This document shows, piece by piece, positions 35,641-44,125 of a stretch of DNA of 64,000 nt (positions are counted from its first letter, which is position 1; the number at the start of each line of letters is the position of its first letter). The notes under the pieces were generated by a model that saw nothing but the letters and a program-made list of their open reading frames with translations, was not told where the DNA came from and searched no databases. The translations under genes and the position numbers were made by a program. Origin of the DNA: an uncultured Lachnospiraceae bacterium (GTDB lineage: Bacteria > Bacillota > Clostridia > Lachnospirales > Lachnospiraceae). The stretch lies in assembly GCA_910585005.1 (NCBI GenBank), contig CAJUCN010000003.1, positions 124,001 to 188,000 on the forward strand. Direction: 5' to 3'.

Positions 35641-36447
35641 ATGATGAAAAAGATGGAATCAGGCCAGGACGAAAGTCAGGTTTTAGAAATAGCTATGGAA
35701 GCCGGACATATCCTTTTGGAAAACGGGGCGGAGATTGCCAGAGTGGAAGAAACTATGGAGCGGATCTGCCGGCATTTCGGGGTGGAATACGAAAATTTTT
35801 TTGTGCTAAGCAATGGTATTTTCACAACAGGAAACAGGAGTGGGGACGGCACAGGCGGCCAGTATGCAAAAGTCCAGCATATTCCGGTAAAAGGGGCACA
35901 GCTTGACAAGGTGGTGGCGGTCAATCAGCTCTCCCGGGAGATAGAAGAGGGGCGTTATGGTATAGAACAGATAAAGGAAGAACTTGTGCGGATACGGCAG
36001 ATGCCGGGAAAGGGTTTCCTTGTACAGGTTTTGGCATCCGGTATTGGCAGCGCGTGCTTTTGTTATCTTCTTGGCGGAAGCTTAGTGGACAGCATGGTGG
36101 CTTTTGGAGCGGGTTTTTTGTTGTATATGTTTGTACTGCTGACCGACAAGAGCCATATATCTAAGATTACGAAAAACCTTTGCGGCGGCGCACTGGTTAC
36201 ATTGGTTTGTATTTGCTGTTACCGGTTAGGGGCAGGGGAGGATATCAGCCATATGATCATTGGTTCTATTATCCCCTTAGTTCCTGGGGTTGCTTTTACC
36301 AACGGGATCCGTGATCTTGCGGATGGGGATTATATTTCCGGCGCGGTGCGCCTATTGGATGCGGTACTGGTGTTTTTGTGCGTGGCAATCGGTGTGGGCG
36401 CTATGTTCCTTATTTACCATCGTGTTTTTGGGGGGATACTATTATGA
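35641..36447 (+). CDS. Threonine/serine exporter ThrE-like, large half (DUF1212)
   Basis: This 268-residue protein has a soluble N-terminal region (ILLENGAEIARVEETMERIC, residues about 20-40) typical of ThrE/DUF1212, followed by four or five membrane segments from about residue 120. The PLVPGVAFTNGIRDL motif near 220 is characteristic. It overlaps the small ThrE half by ATGA at 36444. The pair resembles a split ThrE exporter for threonine or serine. It begins 12 bases after res, and only a weak ribosome binding site is visible. Confidence 0.88.
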   Translation: MMKKMESGQDESQVLEIAMEAGHILLENGAEIARVEETMERICRHFGVEYENFFVLSNGIFTTGNRSGDGTGGQYAKVQHIPVKGAQLDKVVAVNQLSREIEEGRYGIEQIKEELVRIRQMPGKGFLVQVLASGIGSACFCYLLGGSLVDSMVAFGAGFLLYMFVLLTDKSHISKITKNLCGGALVTLVCICCYRLGAGEDISHMIIGSIIPLVPGVAFTNGIRDLADGDYISGAVRLLDAVLVFLCVAIGVGAMFLIYHRVFGGILL

Positions 36448-36887
36448 TTGGCCAGATGATCGCCGCTGTTTTGGGTACCATAGCGTTTTCGGTCCTTTTT
36501 GGTGTGCCACGGCAATATTATACTTATTGTGGTATGGTGGGAGGAGCCGGATGGTGTCTTTATTCGGTGCTGGCCTCCTATACCCCGTGTACAACTACGG
36601 AGGCAACGCTTTTTGCAACCTTTCTTGTAGTGTTACTGTCCCGTTTTTTGGCGGTTTGGGAGAAGTGCCCGGTCACAGTGTTTTTAACGACCGGAATTTT
36701 TCCGCTGGTGCCGGGGGCGGGAATTTATTGGACGGCCTATTACCTGGTGACGGATCGTCCGGCGGAAGCGGCCGACAACGGGTTTGCGGCAATGAAAGCG
36801 GCTTTTGCTATCGTGCTGGGAATCGTGTTGGTATTTGAGGCGCCGGACCGGATATTTAAGAGAAAGAAGGGGCGTCTTAGCCATTAG
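36444..36887 (+). CDS. Threonine/serine exporter ThrE-like, small half (DUF3815)
   Basis: This 147-residue membrane protein with four or five hydrophobic segments matches the C-terminal half of ThrE. It has the typical GVPRQYYTYCGMVGG and TGIFPLVPGAGIYW segments. Its ATG at 36444 overlaps the stop of the larger half, so the two subunits are translationally coupled. A longer in-frame reading from 36378 would overlap the larger half and is disfavoured. The exported amino acid is not confirmed. Confidence 0.87.
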   Translation: MIGQMIAAVLGTIAFSVLFGVPRQYYTYCGMVGGAGWCLYSVLASYTPCTTTEATLFATFLVVLLSRFLAVWEKCPVTVFLTTGIFPLVPGAGIYWTAYYLVTDRPAEAADNGFAAMKAAFAIVLGIVLVFEAPDRIFKRKKGRLSH

Positions 36888-36913
36888 GGATTCGTCAGAG
36901 GATGAGAAAATGA

Positions 36914-36955
36914 AGCCGCGCCAGTTAAGGAAGTCTGCTCCTGATTGGCGCGGCT
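36914..36955 (-). terminator. Terminator hairpin of hsp20
   Basis: A perfect 10-bp stem, AGCCGCGCCA with TGGCGCGGCT, lies between convergent genes. On the minus strand it is followed by TCATTTTCTC, favouring termination of hsp20. On the plus strand the downstream bases lack a T-run. Confidence 0.7.
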
Positions 36956-36961
36956 AATCGG

Positions 36962-37414
36962 TTACCCTTCAATAGCAATGTAGCGTTTCGTTTCTTCCAC
37001 TGCTTTTTTCTTTTCTTTGGGAAGGCTGAAGGTGAGGATCCCGTTTTCGTATCTGGGATGAATGTCCTCCTCTTTCACATGGGATCCTACATAAAAGCTG
37101 CGGCTCATGCTTCCGGCGTAACGTTCCCGGCGGACATAGTTGCTGGACTCATTGGACTGGTTTTTATCAAGGCTCTTGGATGCACTGACGGTGAGGTAAC
37201 CATTGTCAAGCTGCATTTGGATCTCTTCTTTTTGAAATCCAGGCAGGTCAATGTCAACAATGTAGTCTTCGCCGTTTTCCTTTACATCGGTCTTCATCAG
37301 ATTCTTTGCACTCTTTCCATACAAAATTTTGTCCACGTCCGGAAATGCAGGAAAAGCAAAATCTTCCATAAAGTTATCAAATAAATTTTCTTTGAAAATA
37401 CTGGGCATCATCAT
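36962..37414 (-). CDS. hsp20: Hsp20 family small heat-shock protein
   Basis: This ATP-independent holdase protects unfolding proteins under stress. It has 150 residues. The alpha-crystallin domain spans about residues 45-140, with DIDLPGFQKEEIQMQLDNG near 55 and the C-terminal ENGILTFSLPK motif. The short N-terminus (MMMPSIFKENLFDNF) is typical of clostridial Hsp18/Hsp20. A CIRCE element and overlapping promoter lie upstream on the minus strand, so HrcA is the probable repressor. Translation starts after GAAAGGAGATATGACTT. Confidence 0.94.
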   Translation of the reverse strand: MMMPSIFKENLFDNFMEDFAFPAFPDVDKILYGKSAKNLMKTDVKENGEDYIVDIDLPGFQKEEIQMQLDNGYLTVSASKSLDKNQSNESSNYVRRERYAGSMSRSFYVGSHVKEEDIHPRYENGILTFSLPKEKKKAVEETKRYIAIEG

Positions 37415-37463
37415 AAGTCATATCTCCTTTCAAAATACTTTGTTTGATTCTTGTTATAGATGT

Positions 37464-37505
37464 ACTATAACACACATATTAGCACTCGTCAATAGTGAGT
37501 GCTAA
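37464..37505 (-). promoter_or_regulatory. hsp20 promoter with overlapping CIRCE operator
   Basis: A perfect CIRCE inverted repeat, TTAGCACTC-N9-GAGTGCTAA, occupies 37479-37505. On the minus strand a TTGACG -35 box (37492-37487) lies inside it, and TATAGT (37469-37464) follows after 17 bases. HrcA binding would therefore block RNA polymerase directly. Confidence 0.95.
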
Positions 37506-37576
37506 TAAAATGATATCTATGATAACATAAGCTTTCCCAGGAAAGGAAATTCTATTCCTGAAACAAAGGCAGGGAG

Positions 37577-37605
37577 TTGACATGGAGCCTTTTCCTGTTT
37601 AATGT
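37577..37605 (+). promoter_or_regulatory. Sigma-A-type promoter of the double GNAT gene
   Basis: A perfect TTGACA and TAATGT are separated by 17 bases. The -10 box ends 22 bases before the start codon at 37628, giving a short leader containing GAGAGAGGTG. Confidence 0.65.
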
Positions 37606-37627
37606 ATTAAACAGAGAGAGGTGTACG

Positions 37628-38704
37628 ATGAGTAAAAAATCAGATGTAGCTATTATTTTGCTTCCCAAGGAGCAATGGGAGGGCGCGGTCATTCCCATGC
37701 GGTATACAACAGAAGAGTATTTTGATGTAAGAATTGAAAAAGGGACTCAAGGTTATCAGATAGATTTGCAAAGATCCAGGTTTGACAAGCCGGTATCCCA
37801 TTACCCGGAAGAGTATGATTTCCCGGATAAATTGTATCAGCCTCACTGGGAAAATGCTTGCGCCTGGGGAGTGGTAGAGGAAAAGGACGGAGGGAAGGAA
37901 TTGCTTGCCTGTATCGAAACTTGTCCGGAGCAATGGAGTAACCGGCTGATGGTCACGGAACTGTGGGTATCAGAGAAACTGCGGCGGCAGGGAGTAGGGC
38001 ATAGGCTTATGGCAATTGCCAAGGAACAGGCAGCCAGGGAACAGCGCCGGGCGATCATCCTGGAAACCCAGTCCTGCAATGTGGGAGCAATCAGCTTTTA
38101 CCAACAGGAGGGGTTTGAAGTGATTGGATTTGATAGCTGCTGCTATTCAAACCGTGACCTGGAAAGAAAAGAGGTGCGTATTGACATGGGATATTTTTTG
38201 GAGAAAGAAATCTATGCCGGACTAAAATTTGAAAAGGCGGCAAAAGAAGATAAGATGGAGATATTGGCCTTATACCGTTCTCTGGCCGGGACGGAGTTTT
38301 GCGCGTGGACGGAGGATTATCCCGGGGAGCAGGATGTGGATGGAGATCTTGCCAGGGACGGGCTGTTTTGTCTGAAGGATGCCAAGGGAACTGTTATTGG
38401 AACCATCTCCATAGACCAGGACGAACAGGTGGAAAACCTGCCTTGCTGGAGCAGGGAATTGATGCCGGCTGCGGAGTTGTCCAGGCTGGGCGTGCGTACG
38501 GATTATCAAAATCAGGGGATTGCAAGAATGCTTTTGAAGTGCGGGATGGAAGAGTTGAAGCGCCAGGGCAAAAAAAGCGTACATTTTTTGGTCTGTAAAA
38601 CCAACCGGAAAGCAATTCGATCCTATGAGAAATTAAATTTCAATGTGGTAGGAGAGTGTGAGGTTTTTGGGGAAGAGTGGTGGTGCTATGAGAAGGAGCT
38701 GTGA
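37628..38704 (+). CDS. Protein with two GNAT acetyltransferase domains
   Basis: This 358-residue cytoplasmic protein carries two tandem GNAT folds. The first has the acetyl-CoA loop LRRQGVGHRL near residue 120 and NVGAISFYQQEGF near 155. The second has DYQNQGIARML near 300 and the NRKAIRSYEKLNF segment near 330. The start at 37628 follows AGAGAGGTGTACG. Substrates are unknown; tandem GNAT proteins can acetylate antibiotics, amines or proteins. The following small ORF overlaps its 3' end. Confidence 0.87.
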   Translation: MSKKSDVAIILLPKEQWEGAVIPMRYTTEEYFDVRIEKGTQGYQIDLQRSRFDKPVSHYPEEYDFPDKLYQPHWENACAWGVVEEKDGGKELLACIETCPEQWSNRLMVTELWVSEKLRRQGVGHRLMAIAKEQAAREQRRAIILETQSCNVGAISFYQQEGFEVIGFDSCCYSNRDLERKEVRIDMGYFLEKEIYAGLKFEKAAKEDKMEILALYRSLAGTEFCAWTEDYPGEQDVDGDLARDGLFCLKDAKGTVIGTISIDQDEQVENLPCWSRELMPAAELSRLGVRTDYQNQGIARMLLKCGMEELKRQGKKSVHFLVCKTNRKAIRSYEKLNFNVVGECEVFGEEWWCYEKEL

Positions 38705-38894
38705 AAGAAAATCCTATGATAGGGAAAACGACAAACCGGTACTAAAATGCAGCATTTGCAACGGGGAACAAGTAGCGGGATTCAAAAATATCCATACCGG
38801 CAAATTCCAGGAAGTCATGTTGATCCGGGGACAAAAGGATCTTAACAGTTTTATGAAACAGTATGGTATCAGCGATATCTCCAAGGAATACTGA
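38688..38894 (+). CDS. Small conserved-looking protein with one Cys-x2-Cys knuckle
   Basis: This is a 68-residue protein (from the ATG at 38688) overlapping the GNAT gene end by 17 bases. It contains KCSICNGEQVAGFKN, a CxxC knuckle, and ends QYGISDISKEY. I have the impression that short proteins of this kind are widespread in clostridia, but I do not know a function. The ribosome binding site is weak and the start uncertain (38658 is also in frame). Metal binding through only two cysteines would need dimerisation or a redox role. Confidence 0.6.
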   Translation: MRRSCERKSYDRENDKPVLKCSICNGEQVAGFKNIHTGKFQEVMLIRGQKDLNSFMKQYGISDISKEY

Positions 38895-38968
38895 TAGGTC
38901 ACAGGTTTGGCTAAGGAGTGCGGGAGAACGGGGAACGAAAGATCATGCCGGGGAAGGAGAGGGCAGCG

Positions 38969-41104
38969 ATGGAGCATCTGCGCTGTGTGGTGGAGAGGAT
39001 CACATACCGGAATGAAGAAAACGGTTACAGTGTAATTAAATGTAAGGCCAAAAATTATTCGGATTTAGTGACGGTGGTAGGTGCGATGCCGGATGTCCAT
39101 GTGGGTTCTGTCCTTTCCCTGGAGGGGGTCTGGAAAGTGGACAGTAAGTACGGAAGGCAGTTTTTGGCGGAACGGTGGGAGGAGACTTTGCCTGCTACGG
39201 TTTATGGAATTGAAAAATATTTAGGAAGCGGGTTGGTCAAAGGCGTTGGGCCGAAGTTTGCAAAGCGGATTGTACAGAAATTTGGCAAAGACACTCTTGA
39301 CATAATCGAGGAACAGCCGGATCTTCTCATCCAGGTAGAAGGTATCGGGAAAGTCCGGGTGGAACGGATCAAAAATAGCTGGCAGGAACAGAAGGAAATC
39401 AAGAACATCATGCTCTTTTTGCAGGGACATGAGGTCAGTACCAGCCATGCCACCAAGATCTTCAAGACTTATGGCGGTGAAAGCATATCAGTGGTGAAAG
39501 AAAACCCGTACAAACTGGCGGATGATATTTGGGGGATCGGGTTTAAAACGGCGGATACAATTGCAGGTAAGCTTGGAATAGAAAAAGACCGGTTTATCCG
39601 CCTGCGTAGCGGGATCCTTTATACCTTAAATAAGCTTTCTGAGAGCGGCCATTGTTTTGCGGTCCGGGAGCAGCTCATTGATACGGCGGTAAAACTTCTG
39701 GAAGTGGAAGAGCCGGAGTTAGAGATCACCCTGGATGAAATGCTTCGCACAGAGGATGTGATCCGGGATGGAGAGGCAATTTATCTGCCGCCTTTTTATT
39801 TTTCGGAAGTGGGATGTGCCAAACGTCTCGGTAAGCTGATGGAGGCGCAGCGCAAAACTGTCGTGGATAGGGAGACTGTGATAGGACGGATGAAAGCCCA
39901 GTCAGAAATTGCCTATGATGAGATACAACTGGAGGCCATTGGCATGGCGGTGTCCTCCAAAGTCATGGCTCTCACCGGAGGACCGGGAACCGGTAAGACC
40001 ACCACCACCTTGGGGATCATTTCCGCGTACCAAAAGGCCGGCTGTAAAGTGCTTTTGGCTGCCCCGACGGGAAGGGCTTCTAAGAGGATGAGTGAGGCTA
40101 CCGGCATGGAAGCAAAGACCATCCACCGGCTTTTGGAGTATAAGCCGCCGGAAGGGTATCAGCGCAAGGAGGAAAATCCGCTGGAAGGTGATGTGCTGAT
40201 CTTAGATGAGTGCTCCATGATCGATATTCTGCTGATGTACAACCTGCTGAAGGCAATTCCGGAGCATATGACATTGATCCTGGTAGGAGATACAGACCAG
40301 CTTCCCAGCGTAGGGGCGGGGAATGTGCTGAAAGACATTATTGATTCAGGATGTATCCCGGTGGTCCGGCTTAAGAGGATCTTCCGTCAGGCGCAGGGCA
40401 GCAGGATCATCATGAATGCCCACAGGATCAACCAAGGCGAGCCCATCGACATGCGGGGAGGCCGGGAATCTGACTTCTTTTTTGCCGTAGAGGAGACAAA
40501 TGAAGGGATTGTGGAACGTCTGGTGAAGTATTGTACGGTTAACCTGCCCCGGTATTACCATGTGGATGCCCTGCGGGATATCCAGGTGCTCACACCTATG
40601 CAGCGTGGCGTGGCAGGTGCAGCCAATTTAAACCAAGTGCTTCAGGAGGCTATGAACCCGGAGGGGCCATCTCTTCGCCGGGGCGGCACTTGTTACCGCA
40701 TCCGGGATAAAGTCATGCAGATCCGCAACGACTATGATAAGGAGGTCTTTAACGGTGATATCGGCGCCATCGTGAAGGTGGATCTGGAAGAGAGGGAGCT
40801 GACTGTGGACTTTGATGGCAGGGATGTGGTTTACGACGTGACAGAGCTGGATGAGCTGGCGTTGGCCTATGCCACCACAATTCATAAGGCTCAGGGCTCG
40901 GAATATCCGATTGTTGTGATGCCCTTTTCCATGAGCCATTTCGTGATGCTGCAGCGGAATCTTCTTTATACGGGGGTAACCAGGGCTAAAAAGATCCTGG
41001 TGCTGATCGGGGAGAAGAAGGCGGTATCTTACGCGATCAGGAATGAAAAGACGGCGGAGCGCAACACAAAACTGGCAGAAAGGCTGGGGGGCTTAAAAAA
41101 TTAA
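38969..41104 (+). CDS. recD2: RecD2-type ATP-dependent DNA helicase
   Basis: This 5'-3' SF1B helicase of the RecD2/TraA group acts in DNA repair without RecBC. It has 711 residues from the ATG at 38969 (GGGAAGGAGAGGGCAGCG precedes). An N-terminal OB-like domain and helix-hairpin-helix repeats (GVGPKFAKRI, VEGIGKVRVERI) precede the motor. Walker A is LTGGPGTGKTTTT near residue 350 and Walker B is LILDECSMID near 410. The C-terminal YATTIHKAQGSEYPIVV and LLYTGVTRAKK motifs are intact. The gene precedes the flagellin gene, which has its own promoter. Confidence 0.94.
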   Translation: MEHLRCVVERITYRNEENGYSVIKCKAKNYSDLVTVVGAMPDVHVGSVLSLEGVWKVDSKYGRQFLAERWEETLPATVYGIEKYLGSGLVKGVGPKFAKRIVQKFGKDTLDIIEEQPDLLIQVEGIGKVRVERIKNSWQEQKEIKNIMLFLQGHEVSTSHATKIFKTYGGESISVVKENPYKLADDIWGIGFKTADTIAGKLGIEKDRFIRLRSGILYTLNKLSESGHCFAVREQLIDTAVKLLEVEEPELEITLDEMLRTEDVIRDGEAIYLPPFYFSEVGCAKRLGKLMEAQRKTVVDRETVIGRMKAQSEIAYDEIQLEAIGMAVSSKVMALTGGPGTGKTTTTLGIISAYQKAGCKVLLAAPTGRASKRMSEATGMEAKTIHRLLEYKPPEGYQRKEENPLEGDVLILDECSMIDILLMYNLLKAIPEHMTLILVGDTDQLPSVGAGNVLKDIIDSGCIPVVRLKRIFRQAQGSRIIMNAHRINQGEPIDMRGGRESDFFFAVEETNEGIVERLVKYCTVNLPRYYHVDALRDIQVLTPMQRGVAGAANLNQVLQEAMNPEGPSLRRGGTCYRIRDKVMQIRNDYDKEVFNGDIGAIVKVDLEERELTVDFDGRDVVYDVTELDELALAYATTIHKAQGSEYPIVVMPFSMSHFVMLQRNLLYTGVTRAKKILVLIGEKKAVSYAIRNEKTAERNTKLAERLGGLKN

Positions 41105-41125
41105 GAGAATAAATCCTGGTTAAGG

Positions 41126-41153
41126 TAAAGTAGTAAAAGAAAGTAGCCGATAC
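41126..41153 (+). promoter_or_regulatory. Sigma-28 (FliA/SigD) type flagellar promoter
   Basis: TAAA is followed after 16 bases by GCCGATAC, a near match to the flagellar sigma consensus TAAA-N15/16-GCCGATAA. It lies about 70 bases before the flagellin ATG. This fits late-class flagellar gene control. Confidence 0.82.
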
Positions 41154-41222
41154 TATATTCGATAGCAAAATCTATACATTTATATTTCACGGAAGAAATA
41201 TCTTTTTCAAGGAGGAAAATTT

Positions 41223-42392
41223 ATGGTAGTACAGCACAATCTGACAGCAATGAATTCAAACCGTATGTTTAATCTGACAAACAAAAGCCAGTCCAAATCT
41301 ACGGAAAAGCTGTCTTCTGGATATAAGATCAACCGTGCGGCTGATGATGCGGCAGGGTTATCTATATCAGAAAAAATGCGCCGCCAGATTCGTGGGCTTA
41401 CCCAGGCATCATCAAATGCGTCGGATGGTATTTCCTGTGTGCAGACGGCGGAAGGCGCACTGAACGAGATCCATGATATGTTACAGCGTATGGAGGAATT
41501 AGCGGTGAAGGGAGCGAATGGAACGCTGACTTCGGTGGACAGGAGTTATATTACCCAGGAAGTCAGACAGCTCATGAGTGAGATTGACCGTGTACAGTCC
41601 ACTACTACGTTTAATGAACAAAACCTGCTGGATGGCTCTTTCAAAAACAAAGGCCTGATGGTAGGCGCGGAAGCCGGGCAGCACATTGCCATTACGATAG
41701 GCAATATGTCTACCAATGATCTGATTGCCAGCGCGCTTTCCAAAGGGCTTTTTTATCATATGGGGAACGACAGCCCTGTCTGTGAAGGATCGGATAAGCC
41801 ACATCCTTCGGTTGCGCCTTATCCCCAGGGATCAACGGCTTATTGGATTCCGGGAAATGGCACAACATTTGCAAAGCAGGAATATTGGAATAAGAGTACG
41901 ATTCCGCCTTGGGGGTCACAGGGGCACTCACATCTCTTAGGGGCAGAGGATCTGAATATTTTCCACAGTTTTTCCTTTGATGCGATCACGGATGAAACGG
42001 TGAAAGAAAAGCTGACAAATAAGGCCGACAATATACCAGGTGTAGGAGTGGTCACAGGAAACACGGGAGGCAGTGAAGAAGCTTTGGCGCTTGATAAGGT
42101 TGCGGACGCCCGTTATTTTCAGGCGTTGAATGTTTTTGCCAAAAGTGCGATCTCCGATGTGTCGGAAGCCCGATCTAACCTGGGCGCGATTCAAAACCGG
42201 CTGGAGCATACGATAAGCAATTTGGATAATATCGTGGAGAACACCACGGCGGCGGAATCCACGATCAGGGATACGGATATGGCTACGGAAATGGTAAGGT
42301 ATTCCAACAATAGTATCCTGGCCCAGGCGGGACAATCTATGCTGGCCCAGGCGAACCAGAGTAATCAGGGAGTGCTTAGTTTGTTAGGATAA
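41223..42392 (+). CDS. fliC: Flagellin
   Basis: This is the structural protein of the flagellar filament, 389 residues. Conserved D0/D1 regions are at the N-terminus (VVQHNLTAMNSNRMFN, then KLSSGYKINRAADDAAGL) and at the C-terminus (SNLGAIQNRLEHTISNLDN through AQANQSNQGVLSLLG). The variable middle (about residues 165-275) is unusual. It is rich in Pro, Gly, Trp and His (PYPQGSTAYWIPGNG, then TIPPWGSQGHSH), and the protein holds two cysteines, rare in flagellins. The start follows TTCAAGGAGGAAAATTT. A perfect terminator follows. The downstream glycan genes suggest that it is glycosylated. Confidence 0.95.
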   Translation: MVVQHNLTAMNSNRMFNLTNKSQSKSTEKLSSGYKINRAADDAAGLSISEKMRRQIRGLTQASSNASDGISCVQTAEGALNEIHDMLQRMEELAVKGANGTLTSVDRSYITQEVRQLMSEIDRVQSTTTFNEQNLLDGSFKNKGLMVGAEAGQHIAITIGNMSTNDLIASALSKGLFYHMGNDSPVCEGSDKPHPSVAPYPQGSTAYWIPGNGTTFAKQEYWNKSTIPPWGSQGHSHLLGAEDLNIFHSFSFDAITDETVKEKLTNKADNIPGVGVVTGNTGGSEEALALDKVADARYFQALNVFAKSAISDVSEARSNLGAIQNRLEHTISNLDNIVENTTAAESTIRDTDMATEMVRYSNNSILAQAGQSMLAQANQSNQGVLSLLG

Positions 42393-42422
42393 AAGTAAAT
42401 GTTGTAAGTAGTGTAGAGGTAG

Positions 42423-42468
42423 AATGTGGACAGGATTATGTAAGATTTGATTTCTGTCCACATTTTAT
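42423..42468 (+). terminator. Rho-independent terminator of flagellin
   Basis: AATGTGGACAG and CTGTCCACATT form a perfect 11-bp stem with a 20-nt loop followed by TTATTG. It begins 31 bases after the flagellin stop. Confidence 0.85.
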
Positions 42469-42626
42469 TGTTTATGAAAGGGACATGATAGGCTGAATAG
42501 AAAAAATAAAATATATCTAATATTTCACAGTGGAATGTCGATATACTTATAGAGAAACTATAAGTAGTTATAAAAAGCAAGGATGGCGTTAATGTTGCAT
42601 GGAGGCAGATATAGGTTATTCATTGT

Positions 42627-42659
42627 CTGTTATTGTAGTAGATGCAATAACAGTTTTTT
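42627..42659 (+). terminator. Intrinsic terminator or attenuator upstream of the island
   Basis: CTGTTATTG and CAATAACAG pair perfectly (9 bp) across a 9-nt loop and are followed by six T residues. There is no gene directly upstream for it to terminate, because the flagellin already has its own terminator. A regulated attenuator for the downstream LicD-led gene series is plausible. Confidence 0.72.
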
Positions 42660-42786
42660 GTTGAATAGGAAGATATATAATATGTTAATTATTTTAGGTG
42701 AAATAGAAATGCTTGATGTGGTTATTGCCTGGTATCAATCTGAAATTTTTGTTGCCTAATATATGAGACTGATTTTTGGAGAGAAT

Positions 42787-43638
42787 ATGGATATTTCGAC
42801 AAATAGGAATGGCTATCAAATTATGCCAGAAGAATTAAGAAAAATACAATTAGTACAGCTTGAATTGATCCAAGAAGTGAAGCGAATTTGCCAAAAATGC
42901 AATATACATTATAATATGGTCGGCGGCACTATGCTGGGGGCGGTTAGGCATCATGGATATATACCGTGGGACGATGATGCCGATATAGGATTTCTGCGTA
43001 GAGAGTACGAAAAATTTCGTGAAGCCTGTAAAACGGAATTAGATAAGGAAAAGTATTATTTTCAGGATTGTCGTGATACTGTGGGGTATCGATGGGGGTA
43101 TGGGAAGCTTCGTCGTAAAAATACGGAATTTATCCGTCTAAATCAGGAGTTTATGCCTTATGAACAGGGGATTGCAATTGATATCATGCCGTTTGATAAT
43201 GTGCCTGATTTGTACCTTTTAAGAAAAATACATTCTTTTATTTGTTTTTTTTACAGAAAGGCGTTTTGGTCAGTTGTGGGTAGAAAAACTGAGAAAAATG
43301 CATTAAAAAAAGGCGTATATAGATTGTTATATTTGATTCCAGAAAAACGTCTTGTTAAGGGTTATCAAAGATGGATAAATAGTTGTATTAGACTAGGACA
43401 CACAAAGCAGGTAAGGATTCTTACATTCCCTACTCCGAAAGGTGTGTATGGATATGATAGAAAATGGTATACAGAGTTGCAGTTATACGAATTTGAAAAT
43501 TGTAAATTCCCTGGTGCAAAGGACTTTGACGGTTATTTGACGGTGAAATATAAAAATTATATGGACATACCGCCAATAAAAAAAAGAAAAATTCATCCTA
43601 TTTCAAGACTTAAATTGTTGGATGACATGAGTAAATAG
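42787..43638 (+). CDS. licD: LicD family nucleotidyl/phosphocholine-type transferase
   Basis: This is a LicD-family protein, 283 residues. The family transfers phosphocholine or other phospho-alcohols from a CDP-activated donor to glycans. The signature GGTMLGAVRHHGYIPWDDD appears at about residues 46-64, with D62, D63, D64 and D66 as likely metal ligands, and EQGIAIDIMPFDN near 130. ATG at 42787 is preferred after TTTGGAGAGAAT. The A/T-rich gene opens the island. Two cytidylyltransferases downstream are natural sources of its CDP-linked donor. The actual substituent is unknown. Confidence 0.88.
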   Translation: MDISTNRNGYQIMPEELRKIQLVQLELIQEVKRICQKCNIHYNMVGGTMLGAVRHHGYIPWDDDADIGFLRREYEKFREACKTELDKEKYYFQDCRDTVGYRWGYGKLRRKNTEFIRLNQEFMPYEQGIAIDIMPFDNVPDLYLLRKIHSFICFFYRKAFWSVVGRKTEKNALKKGVYRLLYLIPEKRLVKGYQRWINSCIRLGHTKQVRILTFPTPKGVYGYDRKWYTELQLYEFENCKFPGAKDFDGYLTVKYKNYMDIPPIKKRKIHPISRLKLLDDMSK

Positions 43639-43676
43639 AAGGGTAATCGTTGGTGTATAAATAAGGAATGGAATTG

Positions 43677-44105
43677 ATGGAGACAAAACAATATAAAATT
43701 GGTTATACGGATGGAGTTTATGATTTATTTCATGTAGGGCATTTAAATATGATTGAAGCTGCAAAAAAAAGGTGCGAATACTTGATAGTAGGTGTGCATA
43801 GTGATGAAGTCGTCTATCAATATAAGCATCGCTATCCCATTATACCGGAAGCTGAACGCGCTCGTATTGTAGGTGCCATTAGAGGGGTGGACAAGGTTGT
43901 AATAAACGAAGTTAGAGATAAATTGACTTTGTTGGAACGGTATCATTTTAACGTTGTTTTTATAGGAGATGATTGGAAGGGTACTGAACGATGGAATAAT
44001 TTTGAAAAGCATTTGGGAAAGCAGAATGTAGACGTTTTTTATATTCCATACACCAAGGGGATTTCAACTACTGATATTAAGAAGAAAATTATGAATATTT
44101 CTTAA
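43677..44105 (+). CDS. tagD: Glycerol-3-phosphate cytidylyltransferase-like protein (TagD type)
   Basis: This 142-residue cytidylyltransferase would make a CDP-alcohol from CTP and a phospho-alcohol. The H19-V-G-H22 motif in DLFHVGHLNM binds CTP. The closing ISTTDIKKKI matches the ISTT motif of the family. The ATG at 43677 is 9 bases after AAGGA; the in-frame ATG at 43668 is closer than usual. The family includes TagD, whose product CDP-glycerol feeds teichoic acid polymerases. Here the neighbours (LicD and a CDP-glycerol-transferase-like gene) point to the same donor chemistry, but glycerol itself is unproven. Confidence 0.88.
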   Translation: METKQYKIGYTDGVYDLFHVGHLNMIEAAKKRCEYLIVGVHSDEVVYQYKHRYPIIPEAERARIVGAIRGVDKVVINEVRDKLTLLERYHFNVVFIGDDWKGTERWNNFEKHLGKQNVDVFYIPYTKGISTTDIKKKIMNIS

Positions 44106-44125
44106 TGTTAAGGAGGAATGGAACA

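Larger units (their letters stand above)
42393..42786 (+). other. 394-bp non-coding leader before the glycan gene island
   Basis: The longest gene-free stretch in the window holds the flagellin terminator, then a perfect TACTTATAG/CTATAAGTA hairpin at 42544-42566 and a second intrinsic-terminator-like hairpin at 42627-42659. No convincing coding sequence or tRNA was found. A TTCACA/TTATAG pair near 42530 could be a promoter, but the match is modest. The layout (promoter region, paired hairpins, then more than 21 kb of co-directional genes) would suit an attenuated or processive-antitermination leader. That is inference. Confidence 0.5.

Noticed and set aside
42427..42786. Small RNA gene or short peptide in the leader before the island
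   Set aside because: No convincing ribosome binding site with an open frame and no recognisable RNA family; described only as a hairpin-bearing leader.
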